Source of the DNA: Podospora pseudocomata
Taxonomy: Eukaryota > Ascomycota > Sordariomycetes > Sordariales > Podosporaceae
Direction: 5' to 3'
DNA: 64,000 nt
Assembly (NCBI RefSeq): GCF_035222375.1
Contig: NW_026946363.1
Location: forward strand, 3,348,001-3,412,000
Shown: positions 37,839 through 48,225 of the stretch, in pieces
How the letters are laid out: every line of letters begins with the position of its first letter
Numbering within the stretch: the stretch's first letter is position 1
The notes under the pieces: model-generated
The model's input: the letters and a program-made list of their open reading frames with translations, nothing else
What the model was told of the DNA's origin: nothing
Databases searched by the model: none
Made by a program: the position numbers and the translations under genes

Positions 37839-40551
37839 TCAAGCCTTGAGCTCAGCCTCCATGCACCTGGTACACAGAACAACCGTCTCGCCCGGCGCTC
37901 CACGCCCCTCCTGGGGGAAAATCTGGCCGTCGTCAAACCCGCCGTGGCAGGAAGCGCAGCGGAAGCACTCGTCATGCCACTCGCCGCCCAGCGCCCGAAT
38001 GTATTGTCCGATGACAGCCTTCCTGCAGGCGCGGCACTTGGGCGCCCTCCGCTCTGTGCGCTTCGTCTGGCAAGAGACACACCACGCATAGCCGTCCTTT
38101 TCGATATGCGTCATGCCCTTTTCAAACGGATCACCACACTCGGCGCAGAAAAAGTGACCAAAATGCCAGTGTGAGCCCAGCGCCACAACATGTTCACCCA
38201 TGATGGGCGTTTTGCAGTGCTTGCACCTTGGTGCAAACAGTTCGTGCCAGTCGAGGTGGCAGAAGAAGCGCAAGCGTTCGTCGCCGTCCTCTGCTTCCGT
38301 CTCGCCCGGCTTTTCGGGGAGTATCTCGCCAGCAGCGCGGCGAGAGATGCGCTCGAGGCGCTGGGCACGATAGTGATCTGGCTCGGGAGAAATCTCCAGT
38401 GCCTCGAGGGAGGTCCCGCAGGAAAAGCAGGTGAAGCACTGCGGGTGGAATCGCTCTGAGTTACCTGCCAGTGAGACGAAGCGGCCCTCGATAAAGTGGC
38501 CGCACTCGTGGCAGCGAGCCGTCGCCCTGCTGCCCACGGGCCTAGGGTCAGGAGTCCAGTGTCCTCTAGGACGGGCTGCAGCCTGCCTGACACGAGGCGC
38601 TCCTGGTTGAGGGGTGGGGAGTGGCCGCCGCGAGCCGCCACTATTATTCGTACTCGTGCTGTCGTCCGGGGTCACGATCACGGGGATACTCGGACCGTCA
38701 TCGGCATCGTCAGGCGCGATTACGATGGACGGAACTGGCGGGGCAGCGGGCGAGGAGGTGTCCGACACCGAAATCGAGGGAACAGCAGGCCCATCTACTT
38801 GAATAGTGGGCGGCGCTGGTTGTGGGCGGCGGAACGGCGAGCGGCGCGTAGGCGGCGATGGGGTCGGAGAATCATCCGGAACAGAAATAGAAGGGATCGG
38901 CGGCGCTTGCTGCTGGGCTTCTTTGGACTGCTTGGAGAGGATCCGGCCGGGGACGAGGCACACGGGATGCTGGGCTTCGATGCCTCGTCCGGACCTCGTC
39001 GAGTCTGACTTATCGTCAGTAGCCTCCTCATGGGGCTTCCAATTCTTATCAAAGCTTACGATTGGTCGCCCCGGAACGTCACTGACGGCAGATGGCGTGG
39101 GTAGCGCTGGACTACGGTCTTTGAGCTTCATAGTGGTGGCCTGCCGAATCTCGTCGCTCCGAACCTCGATACCGTGCTTTCGAAGCACGTCCTCACGCAC
39201 CACAGGAGCTTGTGGGCGCGAGTTTGTGGTATAAGCAGGATTCCTCGATTGGGTTGGAGGGTTGCGATGAATCTCAAATCTATTGATGCGCTTTTGTGGG
39301 GACGGCGGAGACGTGACCGCAACCGATTGTGCCTCGGGAGCAAACTGCACACGGTTTAACGGGTTCTTTGGCTTTGACTGCAGGGCCTGAGCTTTCCCAT
39401 CTTGTGGGAACGAATCTTCAGCACGCTCAGCTTCCTGGTTGTCGGGTTCTTCCCAGATCTGATCACCAGAAAAGGGTTTTTGGACTTCGCCACTGATGTT
39501 TCTCTTGAGGCTGCTTCGACGGCGCCCCGCTGGCCGAGGCCCTGCGGGAGCCGCGACTCCGTTGTATGTCTTTGCATTCCGAGCCTCAGCTGAACCCCCC
39601 CGCAACGAATCGAGACTTCCTCGCCCACTGTCGACCGGATGAGCCGAGGTGAAAGACGAACGACTTCTGATAGACGCAGGCCCATCTTCACCTTCGCTCG
39701 AGCTGCCGGAAACTGACGCAGAAGCAGAATTTCTCGCCAGTCCAGTTGGAGCAACATCATTGCCATACATGCCCACGCTCGCCGTACGTGCGTGCGAATA
39801 GCTGTCCTTGCGAAGGTGGGATTTGTATCGATAAGGGGTGCCCGGCTGAGGCACTTTGCCAGGATTCTGGTGCTGCCATACCAGCTCGGCAGCCTCGTCG
39901 AGAGCAGCGTTGTAAAGCCGCTTTTCATCCTCATCCTCGGCAACCGGCGCACCATATTCATTTACTTCCTCATCTTTGACTGTCATATCCTCCATAGCCT
40001 GCCGAAGCGAAAACGCCTCCTCCTTTTCCATCCATCTCTGACCCCGTTCGATATAGGTTGCACTTGGTACGACGTCTGACGGCTTCAACGGCTGGACCGG
40101 GCGGTTCGGGTAATAGTCTCTCCCCCGTGTTCCCGCTGAAAATCTTGATGATATACTGGCGGACATGGACGGCAGACTTGCGGAGGGCCCTATCCCGCAG
40201 ACTTCTGAGGGGGGCCCTTGCTGCTGGCTGTCGTTGTGATGATGGTGGCGAAGTGATGATGCTTCGGAAGCTGGCATGACTCCCATGGACGGGCGACTAG
40301 GGGGTAGCCCGGCTACATCTCGTTGCTTTGTGGGGGAGGTGGGAAGAGGACGAGCACCGCCGGGCCGGTTGATGCGGTTGTTGCGCAGGTCTGCCAGGTA
40401 CGCGGCTACATATTTCATCAGCATCAGTTGCGGCGGCAGTCGCCAGATTGCATGCGCACATACCGAATTGCTCGTTCGACATGTACGAAGGTGACGGCGG
40501 CGTCACTTTCCGGGGAGAGCCCCGTTCCCTGGGCTTATTGTGTGCAAACAT
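37839..40551 (-). CDS. LIM-domain protein (paxillin-like, Pxl1 type)
   Basis: Likely adaptor at sites of polarised growth or septation, by analogy to fungal paxillin-like Pxl1. Exons: 40551-40464 and 40405-37839 (884 residues). The first exon ends in MSNEQF, and the splice gives FAAYLADLRNNR, which looks like a conserved N-terminal motif. A long, disordered Ser/Pro-rich region (about residues 40-640) contains repeated IPSISV-type motifs (PPIPSISVPD, AVPSISVSD). Three C-terminal LIM zinc-finger units follow: CHECGHFIEGRFVSLAGN with FHPQCFTCFSCG; CKHCKTPIMGEHVVALGSHW with CAECG; CRACRKAVIGQYIRALGGEW with CFRCASC. The first LIM carries an unusually long acidic loop between its two zinc modules. 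It is convergent with SUMO. Confidence 0.9.
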
Positions 40552-42008
40552 CAGTCCTCCTCCTGGGGTTGTAGGGGTTCGTTTCGGGGTGTTGTCGTCG
40601 AGGTAAGGATAAAACTATTGTGATCGTAGTAGCTGTAGCTGCGGTGCTGTGTCCAGTGTAGTGTAGATGGTCTCAGAAAGCAGGTGGAGAGGGCAGGCAT
40701 CAAGACGTCAGGTGAATTTATGCTCGGTACTATAATAGCTGGTTGTTTATCATATACAGCGGCGGTGTTTCAACGAGGTTGCTAGGCAGGGCGGCGGGTG
40801 CGCCGGTGAGCCAGGGATGTCGGCGGATTGGAGGTGAGTCAAGAACGGGGGAGGGCGGAAAAGGGCGAGAAAAGGGCTGGTCGAAGCACCTAGAGTTGCA
40901 GACTGGAGCTGTGAACAACAGAGATGCACCGAGATTTCGGCCCTGCCATTGGACCACGCAATGTGACAAACAACGGGGGTTCCCCAGGCGACCATCCACT
41001 TTCGGCAAGCGCTAGAACCTGGAAGATGCCGCGACCAAGAGTGCGTGCAGCCAGTACGTACCTGGTTCAAGGTTGGCGATTGGCGCTGAAAGTATAGAAA
41101 CAAAAACCACGCGAAACAGGGATTTCCTAGAAGCCTTTTCAGCCTTGCCTGCTGTCAAGAAAATATGATGCGAATGGCTTCAGGGCGCCAGACAGAAGTG
41201 GCCGACTTGGCCTGCAGTGGACACATCTGTCATTGCCCCAACAGCAGTCCACGGTTGCAGAGATGCAAGAGAGCACATGCTGGTGCTACTGCATGTTGGC
41301 AAGCAAGCACCGACAGCCGGGCTCTCCCGCCTCCCCCGCACCACTTATTCCCGACTGAGGTGGTGTTGTAATCTGGATTCTTCAGTAGCTTTGTTTCTTG
41401 GAGCCCAGCTTCTGCCCAATCCGCACTGATGACTCTCTCTACCTTGAATACCTCATCGGAACCGCCAGTCTAGTGCACATACATGAAGCTTCTCTTCTGA
41501 CGTTAGCTCTACCAGGCTTGGCATCTCTTGCCGTGCCAGAGTCCAGACTGACCGCCCTGGTGGATGTGGGTGTCATTGAAGAGGTCCGCTTTGCCGAGGC
41601 GGGTTGGGACCGTCCAGGATCAAATCCATCGACCTTTGTCAGGTGGAGAGCAGGTAACAGGGTGCCCGTCCTCGGCCGAGTCCCAGGCATTCTCCCATGT
41701 ATTATTGACTACTAAGACGTATCGAGTCGGTATGGTGATATCTTTTTTTTTCCGCAGTTTGTCATCCTTATTCCCATCCTAGGCCGGTGCCAGGCCTTGC
41801 GGATATCTTACCCGGTCTGTTGTTGATCGGGCATGAGGGGTCTCTCCTAGTTTCGCCTTCTTTTTATTGATTTAGTTTTGTTCCTGGTACTGTCTTTGAA
41901 CTATCCACAACTTCTAGCGATTATTAATTGCCATGAACTGGATGCGTTTCCAATAATCTCTTGGTTTTTTTCTCGCTCGCTTTTTAAACCCTTCCCCAAG
42001 CCTTCGCA
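40552..42008. other. Divergent promoter region, LIM and MFS genes
   Basis: About 1.45 kb between two gene starts on opposite strands. Frames such as 41398-41715 show no domain. The stretch just before 42009 is T-rich and probably the MFS gene leader. Confidence 0.45.
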
Positions 42009-43854
42009 ATGATCCCAAGTTCGACTGTCCCAGGCAGGTTGCCGGGCACGTCAGCCCCTGAGACTGGGCTGGTCGATGTTGAGGGAACCATGAGATCTGG
42101 AAAGGAAGAGATAACAGGGGAAAGTGACTCTTCCGAAGTGAAAGACTTCAAGGAAGGTGGATATGGCTGGTTAGTTTGCTAGCACTCTACTATCAGTCTC
42201 CCTGCCAATCTGACTTCGTATTCTCTAGGATGGTTGTCTTCTCAGTCGCCTTGGTCAACGCTCATACATGGGGCCTAAACTCATCATATGCCGTGTTTCT
42301 TGCCTATTACTTGCGCTCTGGAGATATCGCTGGCTCTTCACCGCTTGCCTTTGCTTTTGTTGGCGGTCTCTCAATCTCGATCTGTGAGTCCATCCACACA
42401 GCAGCTCGCTTACCCAGGTTGCTTTTGACTGACACCTGTCACTCTTTTCAGCGCTGCTCGTCTCTCCACTGGTGACATGGTGTATAGGGAGGTTTGGAAC
42501 CATACCTACGTTTCGGATAGGGGTTGTGTTCGAAGCGTGAGTCGGATCACTCTGATATCCAGCAATGCCACCATGCTAACTCTCATCAAGCATCTCATTT
42601 GTGGGAGCCTCCTTCTCGACTCACATATATCACCTAATCCTAAGCCAAGGAGTGTGTTTTGGAATTGGTTTGGGGTTTTGTTTTACAGCAACAGTCGGTG
42701 TAGTGCCCCAGTGGTTTGTTAAGCGACGTTCCTTTGCCAACGCTGTGGCGACATCTGGCTCTGGATTTGGTGGCCTCACATACTCCTTGGCCACCAATGC
42801 CATGATAACCAACCTGGGGCTGCCATGGGCTTTCAGAATCCTCGCCATTGTGGCGTTTGTGGTCAACGGTGGGTGCAGCTTGATCCTCCGTGATCGCAAC
42901 AAGGCGGTCGGGGCGAAGCATGTGCCCTTCCATCTGGATCTCTTCAAACTACCTGAATATTGGCTATTCTTGGGTTGGGGCTTCTTTTCTCTCATGAGTT
43001 ATGTCATTGTTGTATTTTCCATCACGGACTATGCTCAACAAGTTGGCTTCAGTGCCAGCCAGGGTTCCCTGGCTGCCGCCATCTTCAACTGTAAGTGGGC
43101 CACTTCTCTTCTCTTGCTCAAACAACTGTGCATACATACAAGACGCTAATTCATTTGGGGCTGGCAGTATCGCAAGGCATTGGAAGACCTCTCATTGGAC
43201 TCGCCAGTGACCATGTTGGGAGACTCAACGTAGCTGGCCTCGGGACGCTCACCGCCGGCGTGGTTGCTTTCTTCTTGTGGGTCTTCGCCGGGAAGTCGTA
43301 CCCAGGGTTGATCATATACGCCCTGTTCGGGGCGTTTGCCGGCATCATCTGGCCTTGTGTGGCTCCCGTTGGAGCTGAGGTGGTCGGTCTCTCACTACTG
43401 CCTGCTGCTCTTTCAATTTATTGGCTTGTTCTCGTTCTTCCAGCCACCTTGTAAGCTTCCATCCACTTGGCCATGCATTTCTGCCCCACAGTTACTGACG
43501 CAAATCGCTGAACAGCGCCGAAGTGATTGGTCTGATGCTGAGAACATCTGGGGTTGATGGATACCTGAATGTCCAGATTTTCACGGGGGTCATGTATATT
43601 GCCTCTTTCGTGTCCAGTACGTTCCTTTTTTCTTCAAACCTGTCTGCATTGTCACAATACATTCTAATTGCACGCGTTCTTTCATAGTCTGGCTTCTGAG
43701 GAGTTGGAAACTTCAACAAATGGAGATTTTGGGAACAATGGATGATCCGCTGGCGGTCGAGGCGCCCAATGCTGTCCAGTCGGGGGCAAAAGCATCTAAA
43801 AACGGGCGTCCGCGTTCGTACATCATGAATATGTTTGTTTTCAGGCATGTATAG
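42009..43854 (+). CDS. MFS transporter, monocarboxylate-permease-like
   Basis: Major facilitator of the MCT/SLC16-like group common in fungi, expected to move a small organic acid across a membrane. Exons: 42009-42169, 42229-42383, 42452-42536, 42591-43090, 43168-43450, 43516-43616, 43688-43854 (483 residues). The N-terminal EGGYGWMVVFSVALVNAHTW is the signature of this group. Further family features are SPLVTWCIGRFGTIPTFRIG, LSQGVCFGIGLGFCFTATVG, PQWFVKRRSFANAVATSGSGFGG, and in the second half SQGIGRPLIGLASDHVGRLN. About twelve hydrophobic segments are visible. All seven exons join in frame with introns of 54-77 bases. Substrate unknown. It is convergent with the succinyl-CoA ligase-like gene (292 bases apart). 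Confidence 0.9.
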
Positions 43855-44146
43855 CAAGCAACGAGTACAAAATAGCTTCAGAATAATAGTTGGGAGGTCT
43901 GCGAATACAACCAACGGGCCCTGCGATACTACTTATAGGCCTTCTGAGGTGATCCGTCGATGTTAAAAGTTGTCAATGTCTTCTGACAAACCTATTGGAT
44001 GCCTTGGAATGTGTCGATCTAACTTGAAATCTCTATCATCTTGTCCACAATGTGTACCCCCAGCTACAAAACTATTACACCACCCAACAAATGAGAAGCT
44101 GTCCCACACAACTGGCTTTTCTTCCCTTCATCTTCATCTTCACCTT

Positions 44147-46502
44147 CTAAGCACTTGATAGCTCTATCGCCTTCGCCTTAGCCGCCTCGAAATCGTCAAA
44201 CGCGTAAAGCGGGAGGCCACTTTCCTCGATGAGTTTCTGTCCCTCCTTCTCGTTGGTCCCTCGAATCCGTACCACGACGGGCACGCGTGGCGAGAGCTCC
44301 TTGAAAGCCATTATGATGCCGTTGGCGATCATGTCCCCCAAAGTCAGCCCGCCAAAAATATTCACAAATATCACCCGGACCCTTGGATCTTTCAAGATAA
44401 CCTCGAAGCCGTGCTTGACCGTCTCGCTAGTTGCTTTCCCGCCAGTATCGAGAAAATTAGTTGCGTGGCCCCCCAGAGCGTCGACCGTGTTCATGGCGAG
44501 CCCTGCGCCATTGACTAAGGTTCCGATGGTCCCGCTACCCTCCAATTTGATGTACATAATGCCACTCTTTTCCGCCTCAAGCTCAGAGGCATCCTCCACG
44601 GCTGTGTTTCTCAATTTCTGCAACTCGGTCTGCCGTCCGCAGCTTCGATAGGCTGCGTCGTCAAAGCCGAAGCGAGCATCAACCACCTTGATCTCACCAA
44701 GACGTTCCACAATCTCTGTCTCCATCAGATATGCCTCCTTTTCGTAAAATATGTCTGATAGTCTGTGGACAAGACGGCGGAGAGATTCATGGGCACTTTC
44801 CTTGAGACTGATGTGCAGGTGACTGGCAACACGCTCAATGGCAAGCTCGTCTGGACCGTGGCGATAGTCGAAGGGGTAACGTTTTACCATCTTCTCGATC
44901 TGATCGTCATCCACGGTAGGAGCCGCAAGAATACACGGTGATTTAGTCGAACGATCGACCCCGATGGCTAAGAAGCGCCTAGTGCCTAGCCCCGAGTAAT
45001 GGCCGCAGTTAAGGCCTGCTTCGCGCAGCAGATCCATAGAGTCGTCCTCGGACAATGTCAGGTGGCGCCGTTGCTGTGTGCACGGTTTTGCTAGAAACCG
45101 AGTCCTCGTTTGAGGTCTACCGACAGCCGTGTGGATCTGTCTACGCTGGTTTCCCAATTTGCCGCGACCAGCTGAGGAGTTCACCCCGTGTGTAGACCCT
45201 CCCAATCTTGCCTTGAAAGCTTCACCAAACTGACCTGGGTGTGTCACCATTGTCACACCAGCAGACACCAGCGCTTCTATCTTCTCCTTCGCATCAGGTT
45301 CCCCAACGATAGTGAAAGCTCCGGCATGACCCATGATACGACCGCGTGGCTCGTGAATCCCAGCGATAAGCCCGACTATTGGCCTATGATTGAGCTGTTA
45401 GCTGACACAACCTGTGTAACGGCCATAATAAACCTACTTTGGAGTTTGTGTGCGAGAATGATAGTCTCGGATCCTATCCAGCGAGGTCGTTGTCAGCACA
45501 CGAACACGGAATAGAAATGAAGGATTGGAAAAAAAAGTCGGAATAATACCATTCGGCAGCATCCAGCTCACCCAAACCGCCGATTTCCCCGATTAGAGCA
45601 ATAGCCTCCGTATCACTGTCATTTTCTAAGACAGTCAAAGCCTCCCTCAGGTCTGTACCGGGAACAATGTCACCGCCCACGCCTATACAAAGGCTCTGCC
45701 CAAGACCAGCTCTCGTGGTTGACGCCACAGTTTCATAGCTCAGCGTACCTGATTTAGCAATGATTCCAATTCTCCCTGGCGAGAAGCAAGGCAAGGGCTG
45801 GAATCCTGGGACAATGTGACGTTAGTTCTCAGTACAGTAAGTGTGGATGTTGATATGGGCCATATGCACACCGATTCGACACTTTCCCACGGCGGAGATG
45901 ATCCCTGGGGAGTTTGGACCGACCAGGCGAGACTTGGATTGAGTCTTTAAGATAGAATGAATCTTTGAATGTCAGAATATTGGTTTTGGGATTTTCAGCA
46001 GTGGCGGCTTGCTTACTCGAAGCATGTCGTGCAGAGGAATATGTTCTGCTACTGCCACGACCAAAGGAACCTCGGCTTCAATGGCCTCCTCGATAGCACC
46101 TGGGGCCTGATGAGCTGCTACATAGATCGCTGTTGCATCTGGTTTGAGTTCTTTCATGGCCTATCAGCTAGGTTAGCAGGGACTTGGGTGAGAGCACAGG
46201 TAGAGCACACAGACTGACTGAACCGTGGGGAGCACCGGAAGCCCGAGATGTTCTCCGATCCGGCCGGGCCTCACGCCTCCAACAATGTTGGTCCCCCAAG
46301 CGATCGAGTCTTTGGCATTTGCTGTTGCCTGCTTGCCCGTGAAGCCTTGGAACATGACACGGGTGTGTGCTCCTATACGGAGATTGGGAAGAGTGTCGGC
46401 ATAGCTCTGCAGTCTCACTGTTGTTCCAAAGTTTCTGCGCAGGGCTTGCTGCCGCGGCACGACGGATCCGGGCCCATATCGGATAGGCTGAACAACACGC
46501 AT
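44147..46502 (-). CDS. Fused succinyl-CoA ligase-like protein (alpha-beta), incomplete ATP-grasp
   Basis: A single chain that joins a SucD-like alpha subunit to a SucC-like beta subunit. Exons: 46502-46215, 46160-46017, 45962-45872, 45805-45550, 45473-45438, 45383-44147 (683 residues). The N-terminus looks like a mitochondrial presequence ([19 protein letters not shown]). Alpha features: [53 protein letters not shown] and [10 protein letters not shown] with the phospho-accepting His291. A basic linker (about residues 330-380) leads to [11 protein letters not shown], which corresponds to the SucC N-terminus. The chain then jumps to [13 protein letters not shown], so about 80 residues that normally carry the first ATP-grasp lobe with its ATP-contacting Lys and GRGK loop are absent. 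The rest of beta follows ([33 protein letters not shown]). The donor of exon 1 is ambiguous between two sites six bases apart. Confidence 0.82.
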
Positions 46503-46806
46503 TTTTTGGGGGATAAAGGGTTTCTAAGTATTTCAGAGTGGTGATGGTGTATATGGGAGACAAACTCCTGGACAGGTAATACTGAATGTGAGCGCCAGCG
46601 CCTGTTGGCCGATCATATCCCACGATCAAGCCGAGGTATTTGGGTGTCGAAAAGAGGGACCGGTACCAGTCGAGCATCGACGAACAAGATGCGTAAGTCG
46701 ACTTACAGCCCAGAGCAACCATGTGGACGTCCCCAGACCCCGCAAACTAGCCCCTGTCGAAAACGGCCGCATGGCATGGTGGGGTCATACACATGTCATA
46801 ACAAAA
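46503..46806. other. Short promoter region of the succinyl-CoA ligase-like gene
   Basis: About 300 bases between its start and the COX19 stop, both on the minus strand. Nothing further is recognised. Confidence 0.45.
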
Positions 46807-47321
46807 TCACCACTGAAGCTCGCCCTTGACGCCGTTGGTGTTGGTCCCAGCCTGGCTGGGAGTTTTGTCCTCCTTAAACCCCAGGTTTTTGAAGTCGTCT
46901 TTTGCCATCAAATTACTACAAGTCGAGAACCGTCAGCTTCCCAAAACAAGTACTCCCATCGCATCTTTGGCGGTTGAGGAGTGACGAACTGGTCCATCCG
47001 ACACCCAAGATATGACTTGGCCAGTTGCCGGCATTCGTCCTGGTTGACGCCTTTGACCTTCTTGATACAGCTTAGGTAACTCATCATGACATCTTTGCAC
47101 TCTCCTACAAGTACGAGCGGCCATGAGTAAGACATATGGCAAACCATCGATCGGTCATGAAGTTGGACTAGACATACCGTCATGATCAAGGGGAAAACTC
47201 CCTCTCTGTGGTCTTGTGACAGGGGCGTAATGTCAGTGTCGATTGTAAAATTACAAAGCAGTGCTACTCACGGGGTGGGCTTGGTATTTGGGAGAGCCCC
47301 AGGGCTTCCGAAGGTACTCAT
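46807..47321 (-). CDS. COX19-like cytochrome c oxidase assembly factor
   Basis: Twin Cx9C protein of the mitochondrial intermembrane space required for cytochrome c oxidase assembly, linked to copper handling in yeast. Exons: 47321-47272, 47212-47178, 47104-46990, 46915-46807 (102 residues). The N-terminal part shows the Cox19 pattern PPQRGSFPLDHDGEC; Cys31-x9-Cys41 and Cys53-x9-Cys63 form the twin motif, separated by KVKGVNQDE. The tail CRMDHNLMAKDDFKNLGF is also diagnostic. The last intron uses a weak donor (GTTCGT) but is the only join that restores MDHNLMAKDDF. It is one of two twin Cx9C genes in this window. Confidence 0.93.
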
Positions 47322-48225
47322 AGTGACTGGTGAAAGGCAAATGTCTGAGAGGTTGCCCGAGGCAGCTGCGTACAGAAAAGCCTGCTATCGAATTATTATT
47401 CTGGTTGAGATGGTTGGTCATTTACACTACCTATAGTTCATGAAGTGTCTGTTGCCGGCTGATCGAACCTGGTAACTCAACTGGGTGCCGGCCCGACTGC
47501 GGGATTACCTAAAGTTAGGTACTGGCAGCCACACCTAAGAACCCAGCCACACTCACACTCGAGGTAGCAGGCGAGGTAGCAAGTGTAGCCTCAGGCATTA
47601 CCGGCCGGCGGCCGGAAAAGCCCAAAGTCTTGTTTTCCTCACTGTTCTTCGCCAAGGCCAGCGCACCTTGTTCGCGGTGGGTCAGCCTGTGACGACGCGC
47701 TTGTCCGTATCGGTAATGTGCACCACTTCGCACAAGCACTTCAACCTCCAACTTTTTTGTGGCTACCCACTTGAACGGCCAAGTCCCGAATCGCCCCAAT
47801 TTAATCCGCAGCTACGGAGTAGATTTTTGGCATCCACCCGCACCTTGGGCATGAACAGAGGGCATCCCTCGTCTCTCTCGAGCTGCTAACGGCCAGGCGA
47901 AACAAACCCCCCTTCCTCTCTCCTTGTCAGTCTTTTTTCTCCCAAGAGCCGCGACCAGGCGTCCGCTGCTCCCTTTCTTTCCCCTCATCGACGACTGACG
48001 ATTTGCCCTTCAGCCAGCAGTGCGAGCATTGCGTCCCACCTGCTCAACCCACCACATACACCACCACCACCCACCACGTCGACTGGATCCTCGCTCGCTT
48101 TTCTCGCTCGCCCTGCTACCAGTAGCGCAGCTCCCGGTCCTTCACTGGCCCGCCCAACCGACCTAGCCATCTCTCCTAGATCACCACTTCAAGTTTCTTG
48201 TGGCCCTGCACAGAAAATCGCTATC
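47322..48225. other. Divergent promoter region, COX19 and DNM1
   Basis: About 900 bases between two starts on opposite strands. It holds a perfect palindrome TACCTAAAGTTAGGTA at 47506-47521, a GC-rich palindromic block near 47600-47620 and, before 48226, a pyrimidine-rich leader of DNM1. Confidence 0.45.
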
